Shown here: positions 52,114 through 63,500 of the stretch, piece after piece
Layout: each line of letters begins with the position of its first letter
How positions within the stretch are numbered: the stretch's first letter is position 1
From: Armatimonadota bacterium
Lineage (GTDB): Bacteria > Sysuimicrobiota > Sysuimicrobiia > Sysuimicrobiales > Sysuimicrobiaceae
Assembly: GCA_025059775.1 (NCBI GenBank)
Contig: JANXCW010000001.1
Span: 1-64,000, forward strand
DNA: 64,000 bases
Direction: 5' to 3'
The notes under the pieces: generated by a model
What the model saw: the letters and a program-made list of their open reading frames with translations, nothing else
Databases searched by the model: none
What the model was told of the DNA's origin: nothing
Translations under genes and position numbers: made by a program

Positions 52114-54198
52114 TCAGGAGGGCTGCACCACGGGGAGGGCGGGCCGCGACCGCTGCAGCACGAGGGTAGCACCGAGCAGCCCGAATCCCAAGAGGTCGGT
52201 TACCAACCCCGGCTTGATGAGCAGCAGGGCCGCGGCCAGCAGCATGGCCCGCTCCAGGAGGTTTGCAGGACGCAGGAGATAGCCGACCACCGCTCCGGCC
52301 AAGCACATGGTCCCCACCGATCCGGTACCAAAGGCCCACACCACCTCGTACCAGCGGCCCTGCATCAGCAGTGCGGGCCCGAAGACGAACATGTACGGCA
52401 CGATGAATCCGGCCAGGGCAAACCGCACGGACTGCCAGCCGGTCTCCCACAGGGGCGCCCGAGCCAGGCTCGCGGCCGCATAGCTCGCCAGGGCCACGGG
52501 AGGCGTAAGGGCCGAAAGACACGCAAAGTAAAAGAGGAAAAGGTGGGCCGCGATGGGCGGGACCCCCGCCTGGACCAGGGCCGGGGCGAGAGTACTCGCC
52601 ATAATAGCGTAGGCGGCGGTGGTGGGAAGCCCCATGCCCAGCAGGAGGGCCACCCCCATGGCCACCCCCAGCAGGGGGATCAAGCTGCCGCCGGAGAGCG
52701 CCAGCAGGGCCAAGGAGAGCTTCCCGCCCAGTCCCGTGAGGGAGAGGATCCCCACCACCATTCCCGCGGCCGCGGTGGTGGCTGCGATCTCCACGGACCG
52801 CCACGAGCCGTCGTACAGGGCATCCAGCAGCCGCTGGATGCCCTCCCGGCTCTCCTTTCGCACCGCATACACCACCGCCACCCCCCCGCATCCCACCGCC
52901 AGGCTCCAGAGCACGCCAAGCCCCAGCCGGCGGGTCAGCAGGTATGCAGCGACGCCCAGTAGGACCCACGGATGGGCCACCCGCTTCTCCCGCCCCGCCC
53001 ACGAGGCCACCACACTCGCGGCAAGGCCCCACAGGGCTGCCCGGAAGGGGGAGTAATCCAGGGCCATGATGAGCAGGAGGATGAGGCCCAGGGGGGCCAG
53101 CAGGTATCCCCGGCGACGCAGCACCGCACCGAGGGGCGGGAGCTGCGATCGGGGCAGCCCACGCAGATGGTTTTTTGCCGCGTAGAAGTCGATGATCCAG
53201 TACGCAGCCACGTAGTAGAGCAATGCGGGGATGAGGGCGCTCAGGGCGATACGGGAGTACGGAACCCCGAGAATGTCCGCCATGAGGAAGGCGGCGGCCC
53301 CCATCACGGGCGGTACCAGCTGCCCCCCTGTGGAGTTCATGGCCTCGATGGCACCCGCCACACTGGGTTTGAACCCGGTGGACTTCATGAGAGGCACGTT
53401 GAGGACGCCGTCCACCATCACGTTGGCCGCGGAGGAACCGGAGGCGGTGCCGAAGAGGGCGCTGGTGAGGATGGAGACCTTTGCAGGACCGCCGCGGCGG
53501 TGGCCCGCCAGTCCCAGCCCCATCTCCACGATGAACTTCCCGATTCCGCTGGCCTCCAGCACCGCGCCGAACAGGATAAACAGGTACACGTACCGGGCCG
53601 AGGCCGCGATGGGGGCACTGTAGATCCCGTTGTCGCTGAACAGGAAGGAGACCACGGTGGCAAAGGGGAAGCCGCCGTGCCGGAACATCCCCGGAAGATA
53701 CGGTCCCGCGAAGGCGTAGAGCACGAAGACCAGCCCCAGCACCGGAACCGCCCATCCGGAGGTACGACGGCTCATTTCGATCACCACCACCAGCAGCACC
53801 ACTCCCACGGCCACGTCCGCAGGAACGGGCACCACGCCCGCGCGGGCGGTGAGCTCGGAGAAGTACAGCAGCTGGTAGGCCACCACGGCCACGCTCCCCA
53901 GACACAGGAGCAGGTCCCACGGGGTGGGCGTCGGGGAGCCGTTGCGGCGGGCGGGCAGGAGCAGGAACACCAGCAGGGAGGCGAACAGGAGGTGGAACGC
54001 ATACATCTTCTGGGGGTCCGTGGAGTAGAAGCCCAGCACCACCATGTGGTATGCGGCCATGGCGATTCCCACGGCGCGCACCACCAGACGCCACCCTCCC
54101 CGGAGGTCCCGGCCCCGGAGTTCCTCCGCGGAACCGACCTCCGACACGAGGCCGGGGACCTTCCATTCCTTTCCGGCTGCGGCCTCTCCCCGCCTCAC
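52114..54198 (-). CDS. Fused TRAP transporter permease (4TM + 12TM), second TAXI system
   Basis: A 694-residue permease with TSALFGTASGSSAANVMVDG, NSTGGQLVPPVMGAAAF and GMGLPTTAAYAIMAS, the fused TAXI-type DctQM pattern. Compared with the paralog at 39-41 kb it has a longer hydrophilic N-terminus (about 35 residues) and a longer loop before the last third. The GTG start at 54198 lies 18 bp after the binding-protein stop. No regulator gene accompanies this copy. Confidence 0.9.
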   Translation of the reverse strand: MRRGEAAAGKEWKVPGLVSEVGSAEELRGRDLRGGWRLVVRAVGIAMAAYHMVVLGFYSTDPQKMYAFHLLFASLLVFLLLPARRNGSPTPTPWDLLLCLGSVAVVAYQLLYFSELTARAGVVPVPADVAVGVVLLVVVIEMSRRTSGWAVPVLGLVFVLYAFAGPYLPGMFRHGGFPFATVVSFLFSDNGIYSAPIAASARYVYLFILFGAVLEASGIGKFIVEMGLGLAGHRRGGPAKVSILTSALFGTASGSSAANVMVDGVLNVPLMKSTGFKPSVAGAIEAMNSTGGQLVPPVMGAAAFLMADILGVPYSRIALSALIPALLYYVAAYWIIDFYAAKNHLRGLPRSQLPPLGAVLRRRGYLLAPLGLILLLIMALDYSPFRAALWGLAASVVASWAGREKRVAHPWVLLGVAAYLLTRRLGLGVLWSLAVGCGGVAVVYAVRKESREGIQRLLDALYDGSWRSVEIAATTAAAGMVVGILSLTGLGGKLSLALLALSGGSLIPLLGVAMGVALLLGMGLPTTAAYAIMASTLAPALVQAGVPPIAAHLFLFYFACLSALTPPVALASYAAASLARAPLWETGWQSVRFALAGFIVPYMFVFGPALLMQGRWYEVVWAFGTGSVGTMCLAGAVVGYLLRPANLLERAMLLAAALLLIKPGLVTDLLGFGLLGATLVLQRSRPALPVVQPS

Positions 54199-54216
54199 GC
54201 CGGGCTTCCCCGAAGA

Positions 54217-55191
54217 TCAGTGCGGGGGCTGGTGCTCGGGCCGCAGGCGCACGCCCCGCTCTCGGTAGTACCGCAGGGCACCGGGATGGAGCGGACCCGC
54301 GATATAGTAGATGTTCACGGGGCGGGTCTCCGCGCCCGTGGGGTGCACCTGCTCCAGCAGCTCCTGGTTGTCGAAGATGGTCTTGGTGAGCTCGTAGACG
54401 AAGTCCTCCGGCATATCCTTGTGCACGAAGGCCGCGTTCCACATCTGGACCGTGCGAATCACGTAGTCCTGTCCCCGGTACACATGGGCCCGAATGGCCG
54501 CGGAGGCGAGATACGGGTAGGTGGCGGTGAGCCGCTGGATCTGCTCCGGGGTAAACCCGAAGAACCGCACGGGCCGTGTGATGGACAGCTCCAGCCACGC
54601 GGGTACCGGGACCCCGATCACGCCGAAGTTGGCGTCCACCAACCCGTCCCGAAGGGCGTTGGCGCCCTCCGCGAAGGACAGGTTCACGACGCGGGCCGGC
54701 CGGATCCCGAAGAGGGAGAAAACCTTGTGCCCCACGAACTCCGCGGACCCGCCCCGGGGACCCAGGTCCACCACCTTCCCGTTGAGGTCTGCAACAGACC
54801 GGATGGGGCTATCGGCCCGGGTGATCCAGTGGGCGAAGGAGGTGTACATGGGCCAGGTGAACCGGATGCTGTCATAGCGCGTTCCCTGGGCCCACCCGAT
54901 GCCCCGCAGGGCCTCATACGCGGGCCCCATGGTGGTGAGGCCCAGCTCGATCTGCTTGGCGTGAACCAGCTGGATGTTCTGGATGGGTCCACCGGTCACG
55001 CGGTTGCTGGCGGAGATCCCCATCTTTTCCTGGATCACCTTGGCGTACCCACCGGCCACCACGTAGTACACCCCACCGATGGAGGCGCTCCCGATGGTGA
55101 CGCTCCGGGGCCAGTTCGGCCGCGGCTGTCCGTACACCGGAAGGGCGAGGAGGATGCCCACCAGGAAGATCCAGCCTCCCCTCCGTCTCAT
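54217..55191 (-). CDS. TAXI family TRAP substrate-binding protein (second system)
   Basis: A 324-residue periplasmic protein. The signal peptide is WIFLVGILLALPVYG. The body has VTIGSASIGGVYYVVAGGYA (about 31-50), the TAXI N-terminal pattern, and GKVVDLGPRGGSAEF. The upstream gap (55192-55270) contains a purine-rich GGGGGGATGGAGC ribosome site, and TATATG is its only -10-like hexamer. It supplies the fused permease downstream. The two TAXI proteins in the window are clearly divergent, so their ligands probably differ. Confidence 0.9.
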   Translation of the reverse strand: MRRRGGWIFLVGILLALPVYGQPRPNWPRSVTIGSASIGGVYYVVAGGYAKVIQEKMGISASNRVTGGPIQNIQLVHAKQIELGLTTMGPAYEALRGIGWAQGTRYDSIRFTWPMYTSFAHWITRADSPIRSVADLNGKVVDLGPRGGSAEFVGHKVFSLFGIRPARVVNLSFAEGANALRDGLVDANFGVIGVPVPAWLELSITRPVRFFGFTPEQIQRLTATYPYLASAAIRAHVYRGQDYVIRTVQMWNAAFVHKDMPEDFVYELTKTIFDNQELLEQVHPTGAETRPVNIYYIAGPLHPGALRYYRERGVRLRPEHQPPH

Positions 55192-55270
55192 GCTCCATCC
55201 CCCCTTTGCTCCGGCGTCTTACGCATATAGGGTTCTCTCCCCCTCCGCGGGTCCTCCTTCCCCTCCCCGG

Positions 55271-55687
55271 TTATCGCCCCCGGGCCCGCCGCTCCAGGAG
55301 ATGTACCGCCCGGTCCACAAGCCTGCTCCGGAACTCCGCGGCCCGTTCCGGATCCACGGGACCTGGTCGGGGGGCGGAACGTACCCGCTCCCGCAGGCGC
55401 TCGCGCGCAGTCCGCAGAGCCTCCTTCTGCGCGGGGGTGAGGACCGCCTCGAACCGGGTCAGGAGCCTCTGGGCCACCTCCCGTTCCTCAGGGCGTAGAT
55501 TCCGCAGGACCTCCAGGAGCGGGAGCACCTGTCTTGCCTGCTGAGGGGTGAGAGGCGCTCCACTCCGCTCCAGGGCCAGCACCGCGGCCGCCACCCGGAA
55601 GGCGGGATCCCCCAGGGGCGCCGCGCGGCCCTGGGCGCATCCGGCCAAAAGCACGGCCGCAAGCGCGATCGCGGCGAGGTTCCGCAC
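55271..55687 (-). CDS. Small lipoprotein, Spy/CpxP-like (LTxxQ) candidate
   Basis: A 138-residue protein with a lipoprotein signal (AIALAAVLLAGC, lipid-modified Cys17). The rest is helical, with PLTPQQARQVLPLLE and VLTPAQKEAL, both LTxxQ-type motifs as in periplasmic Spy/CpxP chaperones. It follows the MacB-like permease gene by 15 bp and is the last gene of the export locus, so it may be a periplasmic accessory or stress sensor for the pump. The family call rests on short motifs. Confidence 0.7.
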   Translation of the reverse strand: MRNLAAIALAAVLLAGCAQGRAAPLGDPAFRVAAAVLALERSGAPLTPQQARQVLPLLEVLRNLRPEEREVAQRLLTRFEAVLTPAQKEALRTARERLRERVRSAPRPGPVDPERAAEFRSRLVDRAVHLLERRARGR

Positions 55688-55702
55688 CGACCCCTCCCTG
55701 CT

Positions 55703-56920
55703 CTACTCGTACCGCAGGGCCGCGATGGGGTCCAGCTGGGCTGCCCGGTACGCGGGATACAGGCCAAAAAACAGCCCCACGGCCACCGCAAATCCGAAGG
55801 CCAGCGCCACCGCCCCCGGGGTCACGATGGTCATCCAGCCCGCAAACCCTGAAATCATCCGGGTGGCCCCCAGGGCCAGCCCGATCCCCATTAGCCCCCC
55901 GCCCACGCTCAGCAGCACGGACTCCACCAGGAACTGTAGGAGGATGGCTCCGGGAGTGGCCCCCACGGCCTTTCGGATTCCGATCTCCCGGGTGCGCTCG
56001 GTGACGGAGACCAGCATGATGTTCATGATGCCGATCCCGCCCACCACCAGCGACACCGCGGCGATGGCCCCCAGCAGCAGGGTGATGGTCTGGGTGACGC
56101 CGGTGAAGGCCTGCACCACCTCCGCCTGGTTGCGCACCACGAAGTCGGACTCCTGATCCTCCCGGATCCGGTGCCGGGTTCGCAGCAATGCCTCCACCTG
56201 GGCGGCCACCGCGTCCATGCGCGAGGCTTCCCGCACCTTCACGTACACGGCCCGCACGTGGTCCACTCCGAAGAGGCGCTTCTGGGCCGTGGAGAGGGGC
56301 ACGAACACCACATCGTCCCGGTCCCCGAACCCCGTGGAGCCCTTGCGCTCCATCACGCCGATCACGGTGAAGAGGATCCGGTTGATGCGGATGGGTTGTC
56401 CCACGGGATCCCGGTCCGGGAACAGGGTCTCCCGCACCGTCTGGCCGATCACCGCCACCCGGGCCCGGGCGCGCATCTCCGCTTCGCCGAAGAACGTCCC
56501 TTCTACGGGATGCCAGTTGCGCACCTCCGGAAAGGAAGGCGTGACCCCGCTCACGTTCGTGGTGTCGTTGTAGGGACCTGCCACCACCTGGGCAGGTCGG
56601 CTATACTCCGCGGCCACCGCTTCCACGTCCGGCAGGGATGCTTGGATGGCCTGGGCATCCTCCTCGGTGAGGGTCTGCACGGATCCGAGTCCGAACCCGA
56701 TGCCGCCGGGGCCCGCGGCCCGACCCGGGAGCACGGTGAGGAGGTTGGTGCCGAGAGCCGTGAGCTGCTCTTCCACGCTGCGGCGGGCCCCGGCCCCGAT
56801 GCTCACCGTGGTCACCACGGCTCCTACCCCGATGATCACCCCCAGGGTGGTCAGAAGGGACCGGAGGGGGTTTGCGGCGAGGGCCCGCAGCGCGATGCGG
56901 AGGCTCGCGAGGAGGGTCAT
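55703..56920 (-). CDS. MacB-like ABC transporter permease (FtsX fold)
   Basis: A 405-residue permease with one N-terminal helix, a MacB periplasmic core domain (about 45-265) and three C-terminal helices of the FtsX domain. [31 protein letters not shown] (near 275-305) is the hallmark. It has no fused ATPase; that is the next gene upstream, overlapping by 4 bp (ATGA). Such systems drive peptides, macrolides or lipoproteins from the periplasm through TolC by mechanotransmission. Confidence 0.92.
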   Translation of the reverse strand: MTLLASLRIALRALAANPLRSLLTTLGVIIGVGAVVTTVSIGAGARRSVEEQLTALGTNLLTVLPGRAAGPGGIGFGLGSVQTLTEEDAQAIQASLPDVEAVAAEYSRPAQVVAGPYNDTTNVSGVTPSFPEVRNWHPVEGTFFGEAEMRARARVAVIGQTVRETLFPDRDPVGQPIRINRILFTVIGVMERKGSTGFGDRDDVVFVPLSTAQKRLFGVDHVRAVYVKVREASRMDAVAAQVEALLRTRHRIREDQESDFVVRNQAEVVQAFTGVTQTITLLLGAIAAVSLVVGGIGIMNIMLVSVTERTREIGIRKAVGATPGAILLQFLVESVLLSVGGGLMGIGLALGATRMISGFAGWMTIVTPGAVALAFGFAVAVGLFFGLYPAYRAAQLDPIAALRYE

Positions 56921-57615
56921 GTCCGCACCTCCGAGATCGTACGCGGTCGGTTGGGCCGATCCTGCACGATGCGGCCGTCCCGGAACTGCACGATGCGGCA
57001 GGCGAAGGCCGCGATGTCCGGCTCGTGGGTCACCATCACCACGGTGACGCCCCGCTCGTTGAGCCGCTGCAGCAACCCCATGATCTCCAGACTCGTCTGG
57101 GTGTCGAGGTTGCCGGTGGGCTCGTCCGCCAGCACCAGGGCGGGTTCCATCACCAGGGCCCGGGCGATGGCCACCCGCTGCTGCTCTCCCCCCGAAAGCT
57201 GCGTGGGGAGGTGGTGGGCCCGGTGCTCCAGCCCCACCCACCGCAAGGCCTCCAGGGCCCGTGTCCGGTCCCGGATCCCCGCGTAGACCATGGGAAGCTC
57301 CACGTTCTCCAGGGCCGTGGTGCGGGAAAGGAGGTTGTAGGCCTGGAACACGAACCCGATGCGCCGGTTGCGCAGCCGGGCCCGCTCCACTTCCCCAAGG
57401 CTCGATACGTCCTTGCCCTCAAACCGATACACGCCGGAGGTGGGCCGATCCAGTAAGCCCAGGATGTGCATGCAGGTGGACTTCCCGGAACCCGAGGGGC
57501 CCATGATGGCCACGAACTCCTCGGGCTCGACCCTCAAGCTCACGCCCCGCAGGGCCCACACCTCCACCCCGTCCATCCGGTAGACCTTGGTCACCTGCTC
57601 CAGCTCAAGCAGCAT
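56917..57615 (-). CDS. MacB/LolD-type ABC transporter ATP-binding protein
   Basis: A 232-residue ATPase with Walker [10 protein letters not shown] (about 37-45), the [14 protein letters not shown] segment, signature [15 protein letters not shown] and Walker [13 protein letters not shown], all as in MacB/LolD. ATG at 57615 has GGAG 6 bases upstream; a GTG one codon earlier is possible. It overlaps the adaptor gene end and the permease start. Confidence 0.93.
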   Translation of the reverse strand: MLLELEQVTKVYRMDGVEVWALRGVSLRVEPEEFVAIMGPSGSGKSTCMHILGLLDRPTSGVYRFEGKDVSSLGEVERARLRNRRIGFVFQAYNLLSRTTALENVELPMVYAGIRDRTRALEALRWVGLEHRAHHLPTQLSGGEQQRVAIARALVMEPALVLADEPTGNLDTQTSLEIMGLLQRLNERGVTVVMVTHEPDIAAFACRIVQFRDGRIVQDRPNRPRTISEVRT

Positions 57616-59273
57616 CACGGGCTCCTCGGGGGAGTACGCGGAACGGGGGAGCGGCGCGGGAACTGTGGGAGGAAGGGATTCCGGGGTGTCGAGACCTCCG
57701 GGCTCCGTTCCATGCCCAGGAACACCACCTCCCCCTCCCGCAGTCCCGTCCGAACCTCCACCATCCGGCCATCCGTCTCTCCGAGCTCCACCCGGCGGGG
57801 CTGGAGTTCGCCGTTCACCACCACGAGCACGCTCCGCCCGCGCACCGCCTCCCGGGGGATGAGGAGGACTCCGGACCGATGGAGGAGGGTGAACTCCGCC
57901 TGCACGGTCATGCCGAGCCGGAGCTGATGTTGCGGGTTTGTGATCCGGAGCGTCACCTCATACTGGACCACGTTGTTGTTGATCTGGGCGTTGGGAGAAA
58001 TGGCGAGGACCGTGGCGGGGAAATTCTGGTCCGGAAGGGCATCCGCACGGACCGTGGCCTTCATCCCCGGCCGGATCTGCGGGATGTCCACCTCGTCCAC
58101 CAGGACCTTCGCCAGGACGGGTTCGGTGACCGCGATCTTCATCACCGGAGTTCCGCCCTGGGTACTGCCGATCACGGACTGCCCCACCTGCACGGAGAGG
58201 GTGGAGATGAAGCCGCTTACGGGCGCCCGGATAAGGGTTTCCCGGACGCGGTCCTGGGCGTTGCGGAGGCTTGCCTCAGCCTGTCGGACCGCGGCCTGGG
58301 TCGCCGCCAACTCCGACGCCCGGCCGGCCTCCTGGAGGAGGCTTGCCCGGGCCTGCTGCCACTGCGCCTCCGCCTGGCGCACGGCCGCCTGAGCCGCCAG
58401 GACCTCCTGCCGACGCACCGCCTCGTCCTGGGCCGCGGCAAGAGCCTGGGCGAGCTGGGCCTCCGCCTGACGCACCGCAGCCCGGGCTTCCGCGATCTGC
58501 TCCGAGGTCGGGCCCGCACGGAGCTCCTGGAGGCGCGCCTGGGCGGACTGGACCTGGGCCCTTGCGCTTGCGAGTCGTGCGGCCGCGGTATCGAGCTCCT
58601 GCCGCGCCACAAACCCCTGCTGCACGAGCTGCTCGGTCCGGGCGTAGTTCTGTTCGCTGAGCCGGAGTTCCGCCTGTGCGGCCTCGAGGGCTTGCTCCGC
58701 CTGCAGGACCTCTTCCGGTCGGGTACCGGCGAGGAGCTGGCGGAGCCGGGCCCGGGCGGCTTCGAGGGCTGCCCGGGCCTGGGCGACCTGGGCCTGCTGT
58801 TGCGCTTCCCGTTGGGCCTGATCCGCCAGAAGCTGCCGGAGCCGGGCTCTGGCCGCCTCGAGGGCTGCCTCCGCGGCCGTCATCTGTTCCCGCTCCTGGG
58901 CCCGCTGAGCCCGGTGCTGGGCCCGGAGCTGCTCGAGGCGTGCCACCGCGGCGTCGTAGCTGGCCTGCGCGGAGCGGAGGGCGCTTAGGGCATCTGGGTC
59001 ATCGATCTCCACGAGCACCTGCCCCGCCCGGACCTGGTCTCCTTCCTGGACCAGGACCCTCCGCACGATCCCTGTGGCCCGGGACTTCACCTCCACCTCG
59101 GAGGAAGGCCGGATGGAGCCGGAGGCACTCACGGCCACCACCAGCTCTCCCCGCACCACGGGAGCGGTGCGCCACCGGGGCGGCTGGGCTCCGTGGTTTC
59201 GGGCCCGGAAGACGGCAAAGGCTCCGCCTGCCACCGCAAGAACCAGGATTCCCAGGATCCACCGTCGTCTCAT
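57615..59273 (-). CDS. MacA-like periplasmic adaptor with an extended coiled coil
   Basis: A 552-residue membrane-fusion protein, well above the roughly 370-390 residues of MacA. An N-terminal anchor helix is followed by the first lipoyl half ([20 protein letters not shown], about 70-89). A long Ala/Gln/Arg-rich helical hairpin spans about 95-350. It contains two [12 protein letters not shown] units and three AAVRQAEA units at regular spacing. The second lipoyl half ([20 protein letters not shown]) and beta-barrel domains follow. The long hairpin would reach the TolC-like protein encoded upstream. The stop overlaps the ATPase start. Confidence 0.9.
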   Translation of the reverse strand: MRRRWILGILVLAVAGGAFAVFRARNHGAQPPRWRTAPVVRGELVVAVSASGSIRPSSEVEVKSRATGIVRRVLVQEGDQVRAGQVLVEIDDPDALSALRSAQASYDAAVARLEQLRAQHRAQRAQEREQMTAAEAALEAARARLRQLLADQAQREAQQQAQVAQARAALEAARARLRQLLAGTRPEEVLQAEQALEAAQAELRLSEQNYARTEQLVQQGFVARQELDTAAARLASARAQVQSAQARLQELRAGPTSEQIAEARAAVRQAEAQLAQALAAAQDEAVRRQEVLAAQAAVRQAEAQWQQARASLLQEAGRASELAATQAAVRQAEASLRNAQDRVRETLIRAPVSGFISTLSVQVGQSVIGSTQGGTPVMKIAVTEPVLAKVLVDEVDIPQIRPGMKATVRADALPDQNFPATVLAISPNAQINNNVVQYEVTLRITNPQHQLRLGMTVQAEFTLLHRSGVLLIPREAVRGRSVLVVVNGELQPRRVELGETDGRMVEVRTGLREGEVVFLGMERSPEVSTPRNPFLPQFPRRSPVPRTPPRSP

Positions 59274-59282
59274 CCCGCACCT

Positions 59283-60527
59283 CTAGGGCAACACGCTCAT
59301 CCCCACAGCCCGCCGGAGGGCGGCGAGGGCGGTCCACCGGGTCGCGGTGGCCTGGGCCAGGGATTCCTGCACCGAGGCGAGCTGGGTGCGTGCCTGCGCC
59401 ACCTCCAGGATGCTCCCCACGCCCGCCGCGTATCGTCCCTCCGCCACCCGCAACGCCTCCTGGGCCGCCTCCACGGCCCGCCGGGCCGCCGTCTCCCGTG
59501 CGAGAGCCGACTGCCACGAAAGCCATGCCTGTACCGCCTCCCGCTGGGCCTCCAGCCGTGCCTGCTCCAGCGTGGCCCGGGCGGCTTCGAGATTGGCCCG
59601 GGCGGCCTCGACCTGGGCCGAACGCTGGCCTCCGTCGTAGAGGGGCACGGAAACGGAGGCCCCAATAGACCACGTGCCCGAGCCCGTGGGCGTTCCCACG
59701 GTCAGGGGCACATATCGGCCGTCCAGGCTCACGGTCACCCCACCCTGCAGCTGCGCCGCGGCCAGGGCCGCCTCCGCGGCCGCCACCTCCGTCTGGGCTC
59801 TCCGCACCTCCGGCCGTTGCAGGGCCCGGGCGCGCACCTCCGGCTCGGAGAGCTCAAACCCGGGAGGAACACCGGGGGCCACCACCGTGATGGCCGCGGC
59901 GGGATCGAGCCCCAGCAGCGAAGCCAGTTGCGCGCGGCTGGTCTGTGCGTTGGCCTGGGCCTCCAGCAAGGCCACCTCCGCGCTCGCCAGCTGCGCCTGG
60001 GCGCTCACCACATCCGCCTGTGGCGCGGTTCCCGCCCGGACCCGGGCCTGGGCGCCCTGCAGTTGTGTCCGGGCCTGAGCCACCACCTGCTCCCGGAGGG
60101 CCACCACCTGATCCGCGAGTACCGCGTTCATGTACGCCTGCACCGCGCTGAGGGCCACCTGAGCCTGCACCGCCGCGAGGTTCTCCCGGGCGCTCTGCAC
60201 CCGGGCCTCCAGCTGCCGCAGCTGGGCCTGTCGCACCCCCCCGTCGTACACGAGATAGCTCACCCCCAGGTTCACCTGGGCGGAAGCCCCGGAAGGTCCG
60301 AGGCCCCCGGAGATCCCTACGCCCACCGAGGGCTGGAGCGCGGCCCGGGCCGCGGCGAGCTGGGCCTCCGCGGCCCGCAGGGCCTCCCGCGCAGCCCGCA
60401 CCTGTGGGCTCTGCTCCTGGGCGAGGGCCACGGCCTGGGCGAGGGTGTAGGAAGCGGGGACCTGGGCACCGATGGGAGGGGTGAGGACCACCAGGAGCCC
60501 GAGGGTGAGAGCAAGGCGCGTGGACAT
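59283..60527 (-). CDS. TolC-family outer-membrane efflux protein
   Basis: A 414-residue protein with a signal peptide (LALTLGLLVVLTPPIGA) and two OEP repeats rich in Ala, Gln and Glu that form the alpha-helical tunnel. Each repeat contains a short beta segment (LGVSYLVYDGG and ASVSVPLYDGG), as expected for the outer-membrane barrel. Its presence is the best sign in the window of a two-membrane envelope. It lies between the RND pump and the MacAB-like genes and could serve both. Confidence 0.92.
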   Translation of the reverse strand: MSTRLALTLGLLVVLTPPIGAQVPASYTLAQAVALAQEQSPQVRAAREALRAAEAQLAAARAALQPSVGVGISGGLGPSGASAQVNLGVSYLVYDGGVRQAQLRQLEARVQSARENLAAVQAQVALSAVQAYMNAVLADQVVALREQVVAQARTQLQGAQARVRAGTAPQADVVSAQAQLASAEVALLEAQANAQTSRAQLASLLGLDPAAAITVVAPGVPPGFELSEPEVRARALQRPEVRRAQTEVAAAEAALAAAQLQGGVTVSLDGRYVPLTVGTPTGSGTWSIGASVSVPLYDGGQRSAQVEAARANLEAARATLEQARLEAQREAVQAWLSWQSALARETAARRAVEAAQEALRVAEGRYAAGVGSILEVAQARTQLASVQESLAQATATRWTALAALRRAVGMSVLP

Positions 60528-60554
60528 CCTTCTGTTGCCTCCATGGTGGATCTG

Positions 60555-63500
60555 TTAAGGCGTGTCCGATCCGTGGGGCTCCACGGGGCTGCTCCCACCC
60601 GCCACCACCGCGGGCCGGGGGACGGGGACGGCGGCCCGACGCCGTCCCCGGGCCTCCTGAACCGCCACGTACAGGCTCGGGATGAGGAACAGGGTGATGA
60701 GCGTGGAGAGCACCATTCCCCCGATCACGCTGCGGGCGAGGGGCGCCTGCAGCTCCGCGCCCTCCCCCACTCCCAGGGCGGAGGGCACGAGGGCGAGGAT
60801 GGTGGTGAGGGTGGTCATGAGCACGGGCCGCAGCCGGGCGCTTGCGGCCTCCACCGCCGCCTGGTACAGAGGCATCCCTTCTTCGCGGTGCAGTTGGAGG
60901 GTGAAGTCCATAAGCACGATGGCGTTGTTGACCACCACCCCCGCCAGCACGATGAGGCCGATGAGGGACTGGATGTTGAGCGTGGTGCCGGTAAGCGCAA
61001 GCAGCAGGAAGGAGCCTGCCACCGCGAAGGGCACGGAGGCCATGATGAGGAGTGGCTCCAGCAGCCGCTCGAACTGCACCGCCATCACCGCGTACACCAG
61101 GAGCACCGCGAGAAGGAAGCCCCAGAGGAGCTGCCGATAGGCCCGCTGCTGCTCCTCGTATTCCTCGCTGAGGGCCACCGCAAACCCCGGGGGGAGCTGT
61201 AGCCGGGCCAGGGCGGTCCGCACCTCCTCCGCGACGCTCCCGAAGTCTCGGCCCGTCAACCCCGCGGTCACCGTGACCACCCGCTGCCGGCTACGGCGGG
61301 TGATCTGCGCGGGGCCCACGTCCCGCACCACGGTGGCTACCTGTCCCAGCTGCACCTGCTGGCCCGTAGGCGTCATGATAGGAAGGGTCAGCACATCCCG
61401 GGCGAGCCGGCGGTCCTCCTCCCGCAACCGCACCACCACGTGGATCTCCCTTCCCGCCTCCCGGAACAGGGTGGCGGTCCGCCCTCCCACCGCGGCCTCG
61501 AGGGCGCCCGCGATACGGGCCGCGGAAAGCCCTAGGGATGCGGCCCTTTCCAGATCCACCCGCAGGCTCAGCTCCGGAGCCTGCTCCTCTCGGGCGATGG
61601 CGGCGTCCGTGATCCCCGGAATGCGCTCCAGCAAACCCCGCACCTGCTCCGCAAGCCGCATCCCCTCCCGGAGATCCTCCCCCCGGATCTCCACCGCGAT
61701 GGGATCCGTGGCCCCAAACCGGAGGATGTTAAAGGCTCCGGCGCTCGTGCGCACCACCACCCGGCCGCCCGGCACCGCCAGGACCCGCCGGAGGGCTGCG
61801 GCCACCTCTTCCGTGGTGCGCGAACGGGCGGCCCTCGGCCGAAGCCGCAGCCGCAGGGAACCACGGCTGGGGCCTCCCGGGCCGAAGGCCGCGGTCCCGC
61901 TCGTTACGGTGAGGGTCTCCACCTCCGGGGCCACCCGTCGCACCAGCCCCTCCAGCTCCCGCAGTTGCCCGTCTAGCGCCTCCAGGGAAGTGCCCTGGGG
62001 GAACTGGATGGAGATGAAGATCTCTCCCTCGTCTACCTGAGGGATCAGCTCCGATCCCAGGAACTGGAAGGACCCCACCCCCACCAGCGCCGCGGCCAGG
62101 CATCCCGCCCACACCACCCACCGGCGGCGCAGCAGGGCTCCCAGGAGGCGGCGATAGCTCTCCCGTACGGGGCCGAACCATCCCCCGCCTGAGGATCGGA
62201 GGGCGGGAAGCCAGGAGCCCAGCACGGGCGTGAGGGTGAGGGAAGTCAGGAGAGAGCACAGGAGGGCAAAGATCACCACGTAGCTGAACTGCACGAACAG
62301 CTGGGTGGTCACCGCTCCCGTGCGGAGCACCACCACGGGAAGGAACACCACCACGGTGGTGAGGGTCGAGGCAGTCACCGCACCCGCCACCTGCTGGGCC
62401 CCGCGCCGGGCCGCCTCCACCCCGCTCGCACCTCCCTCCCGGAGCCGGAAGATGTTCTCCAGCACCACGATGGAGGTGTCCACCAGCATACCCACACCTA
62501 GGGCAAGAGCGCCCAAGGTCATCAGGTTGAGGGAGTAGCCGCTGAGGTACATGAGGGCAAAGGTGCCGAGCAACGAGGTGGGGATGGCGGTGCCGATGAC
62601 GAGCACACTGCGGGGGTCCCGCAGGAACAGGAGCAGGACTCCCACCGCGAGCCCTGCGCCGATCAGGAGCGCATTCCGGACCGACCGGATCGCCCGGCGG
62701 ATCAGTTCCGCGTTGTCCCCCACCACCAGGAACCGTATCTCCGGCAGCAGCCGCTGCAGCCCCGCGATCTCGCGCCGAACCCCGTCGGAGACCGCCACGG
62801 TGTTCACGCCGGGCTGACGCCGCACCACCAGCAGCACCCCGGGCTCGCCGTTGATCCGCACCCGCCCGGTTTCGTCGCCTGCGGTGCGCACCACCCGGCC
62901 TACATCCCGCACGTACACCACCCGTCCGCCCCGCACCGCCACCGGGGTCGCGCGGATCTGCTCGAGGTCCGTATACCGGCTCAGGACCCGAAGCCCCAGC
63001 TCCTTGGGTCCCTCCCGCACCGTCCCCACGGGCTGGGAGAGGTTGGCGGCCTGGAGGGCACCTGCGACGTCCTGCTCCGAGACCCGCAGGGCCTGCATGC
63101 GGCCCCGATCCAGCTCCACCCGGATCTCCCGCTGCACCCCGCCCACCACCTCCGCCACCGCCACTCCCGGAACCCGCTCCAGGCGGAACAGCACCTGCTC
63201 CTCGGCCACCCGTCGGAGCTCCACGGGGTCCAGCCGGGCACTGCGTGCGCTCAGCAGCCCGATCTGCAAGATGGGAAACTGGGAGGGGTCAAACTTGAAC
63301 ACAACAGGCGTAGTAGCATCCTCGGGGAGTCGGCGCCGCACCCGCTCGATGGCGGCCCGGAGGTCGCTTGCGGCCGCGTCCAGATCCGTGCCGTAGGGGA
63401 AGACCACGGTGACCCGGGAGGTCCCCTGACTCGAGGTGGAGAGGATGTCCTGTACGCCGGGGACCGTGCTCGCGGCCTCCTCCAGGACCCGGGTGACGAG

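Noticed and set aside
52972-55230. Plus-strand open frame of about 750 codons opposite the second TAXI-TRAP genes
   Set aside because: His/Gly/Arg-rich shadow frame without motifs; the minus-strand TRAP permease and TAXI protein explain the region.
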